From UBA6115 sp050953005 (lineage in GTDB: Bacteria; Bacillota; Clostridia; Christensenellales; Aristaeellaceae): a stretch of DNA of 64,000 nt. A program made the translations under genes and the position numbers. Positions 44,333 through 52,538 of this stretch are shown here, one piece after another (positions within the stretch are counted from its first letter, which is position 1; every line of letters begins with the position of its first letter). Location: the NCBI GenBank assembly GCA_050953005.1, contig JBMNLV010000009.1, positions 149,679 through 213,678 on the forward strand. Direction: 5' to 3'. Below the pieces are notes generated by a model that was not told the origin of the DNA, did not search any database, and saw only the letters and a list, made by a program, of their open reading frames with translations.

Positions 44333-45657
44333 TTCTCTCCATCCATCAATATTTCGTGTGGCAGCGCCTGAGTAAACACTAACTTGGTTTTCCGCTGATT
44401 ATCCGAATTGATTGCAGCTTCTTGAGACACCCCACATCCAGGCACCCACAACACCTTGGATCCTACAGCATATACAGGCCAATACGTACGGAAGGGCCGA
44501 TCAATCTTTCGCGCACTTAAGTACTTTCGCATTGTTTGCTTTCCGGATGCACCCAGCGGATAGATGCTGTCATCAATACGGACAGGCCGCATGATTGCAC
44601 CATGAATGATATTTGCGTCAACAACTTGTTCATGCATACCGTCACCCAGTTCATCTCCATGTAGTTCTAGTTGTGGCTGATGCCAAACAACATTCTTTAG
44701 TTTCGCATCACTTGGCAAAATATGCAACCTTTGAGAAGATAAAAAAACCTGGGCATTCTGCGGCAGGGTAAGAAAACAGCCCGGAGTACATGAAAGAAAG
44801 CAAATTACACGGTTTGTTTGCTCATAATCAAGCAAAATGCCAGCTTGCAAACACAGTGTACGAAGCACACGGCGTTGCATTGCTAAATGCAGCTGCTTAA
44901 ATGGCTGTGACATCAAAAAGAAAAAAGGCGCTTCAGCTTTTGCATGACGATATAACCAAGAAGTTGCTTCAATTTGAAGCATATCCTGCTCATCTTGCAG
45001 TAACTTGGCTGTACGAGCCATACGCATAGCTGCGCCTGGAGCCCTGCGCTCAAATCTTGGCATTACATTCAGACGCAGATCATTACGAAAAAATGTTACA
45101 TCCCGGTTGCTTTCATCTTCAGCCCACTGCAAGCCAGTATCCTTGAGAATATCTATCAAAACCTCCTTGGGGGTGTTAAGCAAGGGGCGCCAATATGGCG
45201 GACAAAATTCCCTCATGCCTGATAAACCATCCAGTCCGCTGCCACGAACCATATTCATCATCATCGTCTCTGCTTGATCATCAGCATGATGAGCCAAAGC
45301 AATGACCTGCGCATCACACTCCCTCATGGCTTGATTTAAGGCAACATACCGTGCCTCACGTGCAGCGGCTTCAAGGTTGCCCTGTCGGGATACCTCAACG
45401 CGTTTGATGATTATGCTTACACCTAAATATTGTGCAATCTGTGTAGCCAACCTCTCCTCACCACCAGCTGCAGCGCGCAACCCATGGTTTACATGAGCAC
45501 AAACAATTTTGAAAGGCAATTCATCACTAACAGACCGCAATCCTAGCAACATTGCCAAAGAATCCGCGCCGGCTGAATAAGCCAACAGGACGCTTTTAGG
45601 GCTGCCTATCCTGTAGTAGGAGTCCTTAAGAATATCCGCTAAAAACTTCATGCTCAT
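44329..45657 (-). CDS. tilS: tRNA(Ile)-lysidine synthase
   Basis: TilS attaches lysine to C34 of tRNA-Ile(CAU), so that it reads AUA. The 442-residue protein has the ATP pyrophosphatase loop as YSAGADSLAM (residues 27-36), where most members have SGGxDS. It also has AHVNHGLR, ALAHHADDQAETMMMNMVRG and the C-terminal TilS domain ending in WVPGCG. The Gly-to-Ala change in the loop is unusual and could be tolerated. It overlaps hpt by four bases. Confidence 0.93.
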   Translation of the reverse strand: MSMKFLADILKDSYYRIGSPKSVLLAYSAGADSLAMLLGLRSVSDELPFKIVCAHVNHGLRAAAGGEERLATQIAQYLGVSIIIKRVEVSRQGNLEAAAREARYVALNQAMRECDAQVIALAHHADDQAETMMMNMVRGSGLDGLSGMREFCPPYWRPLLNTPKEVLIDILKDTGLQWAEDESNRDVTFFRNDLRLNVMPRFERRAPGAAMRMARTAKLLQDEQDMLQIEATSWLYRHAKAEAPFFFLMSQPFKQLHLAMQRRVLRTLCLQAGILLDYEQTNRVICFLSCTPGCFLTLPQNAQVFLSSQRLHILPSDAKLKNVVWHQPQLELHGDELGDGMHEQVVDANIIHGAIMRPVRIDDSIYPLGASGKQTMRKYLSARKIDRPFRTYWPVYAVGSKVLWVPGCGVSQEAAINSDNQRKTKLVFTQALPHEILMDGEK

Positions 45658-45663
45658 AGTATC

Positions 45664-45692
45664 ATCTTATGCGAGTACTTTCCAATCCGCAA
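45664..45692 (-). promoter_or_regulatory. Candidate promoter of tilS-hpt-ftsH
   Basis: On the minus strand TTGCGG (45692-45687) and TAAGAT (45669-45664) are 17 bases apart, but the -10 box is only a few bases before the tilS start, so the match is uncertain. Confidence 0.4.
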
Positions 45693-45756
45693 GTACATTG
45701 GGATCGCTTTACAATATACCCTTTTTACATTTTAACAGTTTGTTCATATTATAAGT

Positions 45757-45785
45757 TTGACCTTCTTTGACCTTTGTGTTATAAT
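45757..45785 (+). promoter_or_regulatory. Promoter of hsp20
   Basis: TTGACC (45757-45762) and TATAAT (45780-45785) are 17 bases apart. No CIRCE (HrcA) repeat is present, so control by HrcA is unlikely. Confidence 0.75.
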
Positions 45786-45842
45786 AAGAGTGCCGATAAG
45801 TACGGCGTAAGGATTTGAAAATTAATTCAAGGAGGAATGAAC

Positions 45843-46313
45843 ATGTTTACAATGGTACCCTATCGTCGCTATCTAACCAAACCAGTCAGGCCATTTGAAA
45901 GTTTCTTTAATGACTCTTTCTTCCGCAACTTCCTCAACGGAACCGAGGGATTGTTGACCAATTCTTTCCGTGTTGATGTGCGTGATACTGATGACGCTTA
46001 TGTCATTGAAGCTGAGATGCCAGGGCTTAAAGAGGAGCAAATCAAGCTTGAAGTAGATGATGGTATGCTGACCATCAGTGCTGATTTCCAAAATGAAATC
46101 AAGCAGGAAGACTCAGACAAGCTGTATTGCGAACGCCGCAGTGGCCATATGGAGCGAAGCTTTAACCTGGAGAATATTGACGCTGACAATATCAGTGCCA
46201 AATATAAGGATGGTATTCTCTATGTGAACCTGCCTAAAGAAAAACCTGTTGAAAAGACTGCTCGCCGGATTCCGGTGTTGGTGGAATCACAAGAGAACAA
46301 AGAACAAGCTTAA
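45843..46313 (+). CDS. Small heat-shock protein, Hsp20/alpha-crystallin family
   Basis: This 156-residue ATP-independent chaperone has an N-terminal arm (VRPFESFFNDSFFRNFLNG), an alpha-crystallin domain of about 90 residues (FRVDVRDTDDAYVIEAEMPG to AKYKDGILYVNLPKEKP) and a short tail with the I-x-V motif (RIPVLVE). ATG 45843 is preferred to the one at 45837 because AGGAGG is seven bases away rather than one. It has its own promoter and terminator. Confidence 0.94.
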   Translation: MFTMVPYRRYLTKPVRPFESFFNDSFFRNFLNGTEGLLTNSFRVDVRDTDDAYVIEAEMPGLKEEQIKLEVDDGMLTISADFQNEIKQEDSDKLYCERRSGHMERSFNLENIDADNISAKYKDGILYVNLPKEKPVEKTARRIPVLVESQENKEQA

Positions 46314-46333
46314 TTAGCGACTCAAATCAGATT

Positions 46334-46364
46334 CCGGGAAGCAAAAGCTTCCCGGTTTGTGTTT
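46334..46364 (+). terminator. Terminator of hsp20
   Basis: CCGGGAAGC and GCTTCCCGG (46334-46355) pair perfectly around an AAAA loop, followed by TTTGTGTTTT. Confidence 0.9.
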
Positions 46365-46408
46365 TAAAAATATGAGAATACAAAAGATATTTTCAGAATG
46401 CCAAACGC

Positions 46409-46437
46409 TTGACCGGACGGCCTCACACAGGTATGAT
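46409..46437 (+). promoter_or_regulatory. Promoter of the rhomboid-like gene
   Basis: TTGACC (46409-46414) and TATGAT (46432-46437) are 17 bases apart. The expected transcript starts near 46445, which rules out the ATG codons upstream as starts. Confidence 0.65.
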
Positions 46438-46461
46438 GAAATAAACATACTTACCAATGAG

Positions 46462-47118
46462 GTGATCAATATTAAACTAATAGACAAACTAGAACGAAAA
46501 TTATGTAACCTGCGAATTTTCCCTTTTTTTTCTTATTTAGTCTTTGCGATGGGCGGCGTATATATATTAGATCTTATTTTTAGTGAGTTTTTTCTCATTT
46601 CCAGAATGGAACTGAATGCCCAGAAAGTCCTGTCAGGCCAACCCTGGCGCCTGATTACTTTTCTATTTATTCCCCCAAATGCGAAAATATTGCAGACAGT
46701 AATCACTTTATACTTTTTATATTTTATTGGTACTACATTAGAAAGGCGATGGGGAGCCAGACGATTTTTTATTTACTATATTATTGGCACTATTGCAGCT
46801 ATCATCGCTGGTATGCTGACCGGCTATGGTACTAACTATTATTTGAACCTTTCCTTATTCTTCAGCTTCGCAATTCTCTACCCTGACGCCCAGGTTTTAC
46901 TGTTTTTTGTTCTGCCTATTAAGGTCAAGTGGTTAGCCCTTCTTAATGGAGTAGTTTATTTGTATGATCTGATACACAATCCCTGGCCAATCCGGGCAGC
47001 GATCATTGCCAGCTTGATTAACCTCATATTGTTTTTGGGTGGCGACATTCTTAACCAAACCCGGACGACAATTCAGCAGTGGCGCCGTCGACAAATATTT
47101 AGGAATCGTTCAAAGTAG
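46462..47118 (+). CDS. Rhomboid-like membrane protein, probably not a protease
   Basis: The product of about 219 residues starts with an amphipathic IDKLERKLCNLRIFPF segment and has about six membrane helices of the rhomboid arrangement (GTTLERRWGARRFFIYYIIG). The catalytic G-x-S-G and the partner His are missing; the equivalent place reads NLSLFFSFAILYPDAQV. It is thus an inactive homologue of unknown role. The start is either GTG 46462 or, judging from GAGGTG at 46459-46464, the rare codon ATT at 46471; the promoter position excludes earlier ATGs. Confidence 0.8.
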   Translation: MINIKLIDKLERKLCNLRIFPFFSYLVFAMGGVYILDLIFSEFFLISRMELNAQKVLSGQPWRLITFLFIPPNAKILQTVITLYFLYFIGTTLERRWGARRFFIYYIIGTIAAIIAGMLTGYGTNYYLNLSLFFSFAILYPDAQVLLFFVLPIKVKWLALLNGVVYLYDLIHNPWPIRAAIIASLINLILFLGGDILNQTRTTIQQWRRRQIFRNRSK

Positions 47119-47140
47119 TCCGTAAAATATTCAATTTTAA

Positions 47141-47170
47141 CAAAAAACACCGCCCGAAAGCGATATTTTT
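47141..47170 (-). terminator. Possible terminator of the RNase P RNA
   Basis: On the minus strand ATCGC and GGCGGT can pair around TTTCG, followed by GTTTTTTG just beyond the 3' end of the RNA. It is a weak stem with a G-U pair. Confidence 0.45.
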
Positions 47171-47176
47171 TGCTAT

Positions 47177-47500
47177 GAGCGCAGACTATAAGCCGAGTTC
47201 TGTCAAAAATGGTCATCTATCTTGGCAGCCAGTCGCCAGGCTGCTCTAGCGATGGTCGGAGGCGAAACGGGCCGCTTCATATGCCTCCATTTATCTTGCA
47301 CCAGGTGGGGTTTACATGACGGGCCAGTCGCCAGGCCGCCAGTGCGCTCTTACCACACTTTTCCACCCTTACCGCATTTGCGGCGGTATCTCTCTGTTGC
47401 ACTTGCCTTGGAGTCGCCTCCACCAGCCGTTAGCTGGCACCCTGCCCTATAGTGCTCGGACTTTCCTCATGCCAAAGGCACGCGACCATTCGTCTGCCTC
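47177..47500 (-). ncRNA. rnpB: RNase P RNA, bacterial type A
   Basis: The catalytic RNA of RNase P trims tRNA 5' leaders. The minus strand shows the conserved blocks in order: GAGGAAAGTCCGAGC, CAGGGTGCCAGCTAACGGCT, GTGCAACAGAGAG, AAGGGTGGAAAAGTG, GGTAAGAGCGCAC and, at the 3' side, ACAGAACTCGGCTTATAGTC. The end helix P1 pairs GAGGCAGAC (47500-47492) with GTCTGCGCTC (47186-47177). Its 5' end is only six bases from the stop of the zinc-ribbon gene, so its promoter must lie within that gene or it is processed from a longer transcript. Confidence 0.95.
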
Positions 47501-47505
47501 AAGAA

Positions 47506-48207
47506 TTATCCGATAATCAAACGTCCGCAGGTTTCACACTCCACCTGCTTGCCAGAGCGGATGGCCGCCAAATCTGAGGACGGAAATCCCATGTTACAAC
47601 CACCACACTGACCATTGATCAGTTTAGCCATGGGCGGGGTACAATGTTGCTTGATAGCTGTATAACGAGCCAGGTACTCAGGAAGGATATCTTTTTTCTT
47701 TTCTTCCGCTACTGCGCGCAGCTGCTCTAAAATCGCTGCTTTTTCCTTGTATTCCTGGTCATACTCAATGCGCAGCTGATCAAATTCTTCTTTGGATTTG
47801 ATAGCGCGCAGCTTGATATCCCGCTGACGGCGGTCACGGTTCTCCGCAATTTTCCGTACACGGCGTATTTCCTGATCATAATCGTTTACCGTGTTGAACA
47901 ATTCATCAGCCTGCGTGATGAATTGGGCAATCTCGTGACTATTTCCCGGCTGCTCTTCCTGAACACGCTTCTGTAAATCCTTGAGCTGGTCATCCGCCAG
48001 TGAAATGGCTTCCTTAAGCACATCCATCCGGTCACTCATCGCGTGCAGTTCGTTTTCCAGCGTTTTGAGACTTTCTTGCTGGTCGCGAATATAATCACGC
48101 AATTTTAACAACTTTTGTCGTTTTGGAGACTGGCGTATTGACAGCGCCATGTTATCCGCTTCAGTATCAGCAAGCTGATACTCCCAAAGTAAATCCAGTT
48201 GCGTCAT
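47506..48207 (-). CDS. Coiled-coil protein with C4 zinc ribbon
   Basis: The 233-residue protein is mostly a long coiled coil (residues 30-175) and ends in a zinc ribbon with CGGCNMGF and CETCGRLIIG. This is a widespread family of unknown function, usually encoded beside Nif3-like and TrmK genes, as here. It starts about 20 bases after the Nif3 gene and is followed by rnpB. Confidence 0.9.
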   Translation of the reverse strand: MTQLDLLWEYQLADTEADNMALSIRQSPKRQKLLKLRDYIRDQQESLKTLENELHAMSDRMDVLKEAISLADDQLKDLQKRVQEEQPGNSHEIAQFITQADELFNTVNDYDQEIRRVRKIAENRDRRQRDIKLRAIKSKEEFDQLRIEYDQEYKEKAAILEQLRAVAEEKKKDILPEYLARYTAIKQHCTPPMAKLINGQCGGCNMGFPSSDLAAIRSGKQVECETCGRLIIG

Positions 48208-48228
48208 TTTTACCTCCCTTCTGCAGAT

Positions 48229-49008
48229 TCATTGCAAACGATACGGTTTGCATTGAGATAAATGAACCAGTAAAGGGTATTGTACCGTATTCAATTCTTT
48301 TTGTAAACCAATCGCAATCCGGGGCAGCATGGGTGCTTCCGTCGCAAAATGTCCACCGTCATAGAGCAAAAATCCCATTTCAGCTGCTGATACTGCATGG
48401 TGGTGCTTTACCTCACCTGTCAGCAGAGCCTGTGCTCCCGCTTGTATCGCTTCAATATAACCTTCACTATAGGCACCTCCGGCTATGGCCAATGTCCGTA
48501 TATCCTGCTTGTTGCATTCTCCATACTGGCGCACCGGCGCGTCCAGACAAACCATGATAGCCTGCCGCAATTCATCTGACATCATAGGCTCAGGCAATTC
48601 GCCCAGGAAAATATACTTGCCCTCCCGGCGGATATTCTGAAGCCCCATTTGGTTTGCCAGAACAGAACTGGAGGAGTATTTTCCAGACTGGTCGATGTTT
48701 GTGTGAGCAGAGATCAGCGCGATACCGCTGGTGATCAGTCGTGCAATCAGGACAGGCACCTGCGCTGACAAATCAAAAACGCGTTGTGGAACAAACAGCA
48801 GAGGATGGTGAGTAATGATTAACTGTGACTGTGACCGGACAGCTTCTTCAATTACCTGTGAAGTCAGATCCAGCGCCAGCAATACGCTGGTTACCTTCTG
48901 ACCCAGATGACCCACTTGAAGCCCGGCGTTATCAAAATCCTCCTGAGTCTCAAAGGGAGCCTGCTCATTCAGCCATGCCAGAATGCTTCCCACAGTATGA
49001 TCAGCCAT
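48229..49008 (-). CDS. Nif3-like dinuclear metal protein
   Basis: The 259-residue protein has the conserved start EDFDNAGLQVGHL, the metal ligands in ITHHPLLF, SAHTNIDQS, and LTGEVKHHHAVSAAEMG with DGGHFATE near the end. The family (NIF3/DUF34) forms hexameric rings with a two-metal site. Roles in GTP or NAD metabolism have been proposed without agreement. It overlaps trmK by eight bases. Confidence 0.92.
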   Translation of the reverse strand: MADHTVGSILAWLNEQAPFETQEDFDNAGLQVGHLGQKVTSVLLALDLTSQVIEEAVRSQSQLIITHHPLLFVPQRVFDLSAQVPVLIARLITSGIALISAHTNIDQSGKYSSSSVLANQMGLQNIRREGKYIFLGELPEPMMSDELRQAIMVCLDAPVRQYGECNKQDIRTLAIAGGAYSEGYIEAIQAGAQALLTGEVKHHHAVSAAEMGFLLYDGGHFATEAPMLPRIAIGLQKELNTVQYPLLVHLSQCKPYRLQ

Positions 49009-49651
49009 CTTTATTCAATTCCTCCCTTAAGTAGGCGCGGTAAACCGCTCCCCTATCTCCTTGCCAAATGGAAGCTACCTGCATTTGCCAACGATAGTAC
49101 GCTTCCAGGGAAACCCCCTCCGATGCCTGGACATTGAAACCCAGTATCCGTTGTTTGGCTGTCAGCGCCATATATCCCGGCTCGGCAGTAATCACACGGT
49201 AGTAGCGTCCGCCGGCCCGCACCAGTGTCTCATGTAGAATCTGATACCTGCGATCAGCAAGAGCATCACGCACCAACGGCAATTCAGCCTGGGCGCTGAG
49301 CACCAGGCGTGCACCGGATAAGTCAACATTCTGTAAAAGAATACTGCGAAGCTGACTGCCTCCCATTCCGGCAATAATGATCGTCTGGGGTTTTTCCCCC
49401 AGGGCATGCAAACCATCCTTATCGCTGAGACATACCCGATCCATTAAGTCATGAGACATAAGCAAATCCCGCGCTTTGTCGCGGGATGCACTGCTGATAT
49501 CGCTGACAATCATCCTCTGGACACGCCCAGACAGCAGCAGCCAGCATGACAATTTTCCATGATCCGCTCCGATATCAGCAGCAAGTTCACAAGCCGGTAC
49601 TTGCTGTGCAATGCAGGCTAACCGCTCATCAAGCCTGGGAAGAACACACAT
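49001..49651 (-). CDS. trmK: tRNA (adenine(22)-N1)-methyltransferase
   Basis: TrmK methylates A22 in the D loop of Firmicute tRNAs. The 216-residue Rossmann methyltransferase has the SAM loop LAADIGADHGKLSCWLLLSG (residues 22-41) and IIIAGMGGSQLRSIL. It sits in the usual place between rpoD and the Nif3 gene, with a gap of three bases to rpoD. Confidence 0.94.
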   Translation of the reverse strand: MCVLPRLDERLACIAQQVPACELAADIGADHGKLSCWLLLSGRVQRMIVSDISSASRDKARDLLMSHDLMDRVCLSDKDGLHALGEKPQTIIIAGMGGSQLRSILLQNVDLSGARLVLSAQAELPLVRDALADRRYQILHETLVRAGGRYYRVITAEPGYMALTAKQRILGFNVQASEGVSLEAYYRWQMQVASIWQGDRGAVYRAYLREELNKDG

Positions 49652-49654
49652 GTT

Positions 49655-50743
49655 TTAATCCAGGAAGTCTTTCAGCTTCTTACTGCGGCTGGGGTGGCGA
49701 AGCTTACGCAGGGCTTTGGCTTCGATCTGGCGAATGCGCTCACGGGTAACCATGAATTCCTTGCCGACTTCTTCCAGGGTACGGGGGTTGCCATCATCCA
49801 ATCCAAAGCGTAAACGCAGCACTTTGGCTTCCCGGGGTGTTAAGGTATCCAGAACGTCCCAGAGCAACTCCTTCATCAAAGCATTTGAAGCAGCATCGGC
49901 CGGCGCAGGGGCATCCTCGTCTTGAATAAAGTCACCCAGGTGGCTGTCTTCTTCTTCACCAATCGGAGTTTCCAAAGAAACCGGTTCCTGCGCGATTTTA
50001 ATGATTTCACGCACCTTGGCTTCAGTAATGCCCATTGACTTAGCGATCTCCTCAGGGGTAGGCTCACGGCCTAATTCCTGCAGCAATTGACGGGAGATGC
50101 GGATTAATTTGTTAATGGTTTCAACCATATGTACAGGAATACGGATCGTGCGGGCCTGATCGGCAATTGCTCGGGTGATAGCCTGGCGGATCCACCAGGT
50201 AGCATAAGTGGAAAACTTGAAACCCTTGCGGAAATCAAACTTTTCCACTGCCTTAATTAATCCGAGGTTACCTTCCTGGATCAGATCTAAAAAGAGCATT
50301 CCGCGCCCTACGTAGCGCTTTGCAATGGACACCACCAAACGAAGGTTGGCTTCTGCCAACTGATGTTTGGCTGATTCATCCCCCGCCTCCATGCGTTTGG
50401 CCAGTTCAACTTCCTCCTCGGCAGTTAGCAATGGTACCTTTCCAATCTCCTTAAGGTACATACGCACGGGATCATCAATGTTGATTGCCTCGGGAATGCT
50501 CAGGTCAATCTCATCCTCCTCAGTCTCCTCCTTGTCGCTCCCGGATTCCATCTCACCATCCTTTATGACCTGGACACCCATACTTTCCAGTGTGTCAAGC
50601 ACCAATTCAAACTGCTCCGGCTCAATATCCAGCGATGATAAGGTATTGACCATCTCTTCAAAGTTGATCTGACCTTTTGCCTTTGCCGATTCGTAAAATT
50701 CTGAAAGCTTAACTTGCTGTTTCGTGTTTAACTTGGAGTCCAA
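49655..50743 (-). CDS. rpoD: Housekeeping sigma factor RpoD/SigA
   Basis: The 362-residue protein is the primary sigma factor. An acidic N-terminal region 1.1 is followed by region 1.2 (DDPVRMYLKEIGKVPLL), region 2 with LDLIQEGNLGLIKAVEKFD and KFSTYATWWIRQAITRAIAD (core binding and -10 recognition), region 3 and region 4.2 with TREAKVLRLRFGL and TRERIRQIEAKALRKLR. The start is a TTG inside the end of dnaG, behind AAGGAAG. The order dgt-dnaG-rpoD is typical of clostridia. Confidence 0.96.
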   Translation of the reverse strand: MDSKLNTKQQVKLSEFYESAKAKGQINFEEMVNTLSSLDIEPEQFELVLDTLESMGVQVIKDGEMESGSDKEETEEDEIDLSIPEAINIDDPVRMYLKEIGKVPLLTAEEEVELAKRMEAGDESAKHQLAEANLRLVVSIAKRYVGRGMLFLDLIQEGNLGLIKAVEKFDFRKGFKFSTYATWWIRQAITRAIADQARTIRIPVHMVETINKLIRISRQLLQELGREPTPEEIAKSMGITEAKVREIIKIAQEPVSLETPIGEEEDSHLGDFIQDEDAPAPADAASNALMKELLWDVLDTLTPREAKVLRLRFGLDDGNPRTLEEVGKEFMVTRERIRQIEAKALRKLRHPSRSKKLKDFLD

Positions 50744-52512
50744 GGATGCACTTCCTTTCTTGAGTGAACTTGTTTTGTCTGATTGTTCAGTTCGTTACGC
50801 AACTCGCCAATGAGTTGATATGTCTGTAATTTTCGGGAAGCGTCCTGGGTTTTAAGCTGTTCGGTCAATTCCCGGATGCGCTGTGTCAGCTTGTCAGCAC
50901 GAATGGCATACAGGCAATCTTCCGCCGCCGCCAGTGCCGCTGCTGCATCATGTTCAGGAAGAGAATTGAATAAATGACCTGCGAGAGCCCGGGTTTGCGC
51001 ATCCTGGGCTTCCTCAAGGATAGCGGCCGGATGCTTCCCTTCCAACAACGCCTGCGCTATTCCCCTGAGACATTCATCTTCAAAATCATCTTTCACTACC
51101 AGATTCTTTGGAAGCTTGCCGCTTGCCAGCAAGGCAGCCAGCATGAATTCAGACTGATTAACCTGTGGATCGTCCTGTCGGTTTTTTGTTATCGGAACAA
51201 TTTCCTGAACAGCAGATGCAATATCGGTGCGATTCTGCCGTGTCTGCTGTGCAAGCACTTCCTTCGCGATCCCTGTTTTCAAAGCTATTCTACCCAGATA
51301 ATAGTCAAGTTCAACCGGTTCGCGTATATTTTTTATTTCTTTACAGGCATCGATGGCGTAAGCGCGCTTTCCTTCTTCGCCAGACAAATCAAACTGTGCC
51401 TCCAAGCGCATCAAACGAAAGGCTATGGCCTGAATTGGCTTCAAAGCCCAAAAGCCTTCTGCACCGGATTGATGAATAAAGTCGTCTGGGTCCATTTGGT
51501 CTGGAAAACGGATAACCCGTGCAGGAACACCCTCCTGAGAAAGGATATCCAGCGCACGAAGGGCAGCCATCTGCCCTGGTTCATCACCGTCATAGGCAAT
51601 CCAGATCTCAGGCGCATAATTCTTGACCAGACGAACTTGTTCAAGCGTCAGCGCGGTACCCAGCGTAGCAACGACATTCGGTATCCCGGCTTGGGCCATC
51701 GCAATCACGTCCAGATAGCCTTCCACAACAATCAACTGTTTCAGGTTACGCATACGCCGCAGCAAATTAATGCCATACATATTATATCGCTTGTTGAAAA
51801 TGACACTATCAGCCGTGTTGAGGTACTTGGGTTGGGCAGAGCCCATTGCCCGGGCGCCAAAACCGATGGTCTGACCATAGCGATTGATGATGGGAAACAT
51901 GGCACGGTCACGAAAAGTGTCATATTGATTGGTTTGCTTGATAGTTACAAGGCCTGCAGCCTGAGCCTCCTCCTGAGTAAATCCTTTTGATAGCAAATGA
52001 TTGAGCAGGCTGTCCCATTCATTTGGGCTGGCGCCTAGGCCGAAACGGCGGATAACCGCATCATCTAAGCCGCGTTTATGCAAATAATCCAGCACTGCGT
52101 TGTTTTGAGGCAGCCATAGCTGTTCATGATAGAATACCGCAGCCTCTCGCGTAACTTCCAGTAACCGGTCGCGCTGATTTCTCAATTCCTCCTCATAGGG
52201 ATCCTCTTCCAGAACCGGAGGAGCGGGTAAATTAAAAGTTTTAGCAAGATACAGCAACGCTTCAGGATAGGTGAGCTTCTCCATTTCCATTACAAACTGA
52301 GCGATGTTGCCACTTGCCTTGCAACCAAAGCAGTAATATAGATTCAACTCAGGATTGACCGAGAAGGATGGAGTTTTCTCGTTATGGAAAGGACAAAGCC
52401 CCCAATAACGCTGTCCCTTCTTTTGCACGTGCAGGTAGTTGGAGACAATATCGACAATGCTGGAAGCAGCGTAGACCTGGTCAACCCAGGCGCGCGGAAA
52501 ACGGGGGGCCAC
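50728..52512 (-). CDS. dnaG: DNA primase
   Basis: DnaG makes RNA primers at the replication fork. The product of about 594 residues has the CHC2 zinc finger (CPFHN ... YYCFGC, about residues 40-61), the Toprim core with VVEGYLDVIAMAQAG and IAYDGDEPGQ, and a C-terminal helicase-binding domain. GTG 52512 (APRFPRAWVDQV) is spaced better behind AAAGGCGG than the GTG three codons upstream. It overlaps rpoD by 16 bases. Confidence 0.95.
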   Translation of the reverse strand: MAPRFPRAWVDQVYAASSIVDIVSNYLHVQKKGQRYWGLCPFHNEKTPSFSVNPELNLYYCFGCKASGNIAQFVMEMEKLTYPEALLYLAKTFNLPAPPVLEEDPYEEELRNQRDRLLEVTREAAVFYHEQLWLPQNNAVLDYLHKRGLDDAVIRRFGLGASPNEWDSLLNHLLSKGFTQEEAQAAGLVTIKQTNQYDTFRDRAMFPIINRYGQTIGFGARAMGSAQPKYLNTADSVIFNKRYNMYGINLLRRMRNLKQLIVVEGYLDVIAMAQAGIPNVVATLGTALTLEQVRLVKNYAPEIWIAYDGDEPGQMAALRALDILSQEGVPARVIRFPDQMDPDDFIHQSGAEGFWALKPIQAIAFRLMRLEAQFDLSGEEGKRAYAIDACKEIKNIREPVELDYYLGRIALKTGIAKEVLAQQTRQNRTDIASAVQEIVPITKNRQDDPQVNQSEFMLAALLASGKLPKNLVVKDDFEDECLRGIAQALLEGKHPAAILEEAQDAQTRALAGHLFNSLPEHDAAAALAAAEDCLYAIRADKLTQRIRELTEQLKTQDASRKLQTYQLIGELRNELNNQTKQVHSRKEVHPWTPS

Positions 52513-52538
52513 TTCTAACACCGCCTTTCTTCGGATAT

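Noticed and set aside
45786..45842. CIRCE operator in front of hsp20
   Set aside because: The 9-bp inverted repeat TTAGCACTC-N9-GAGTGCTAA is not present.
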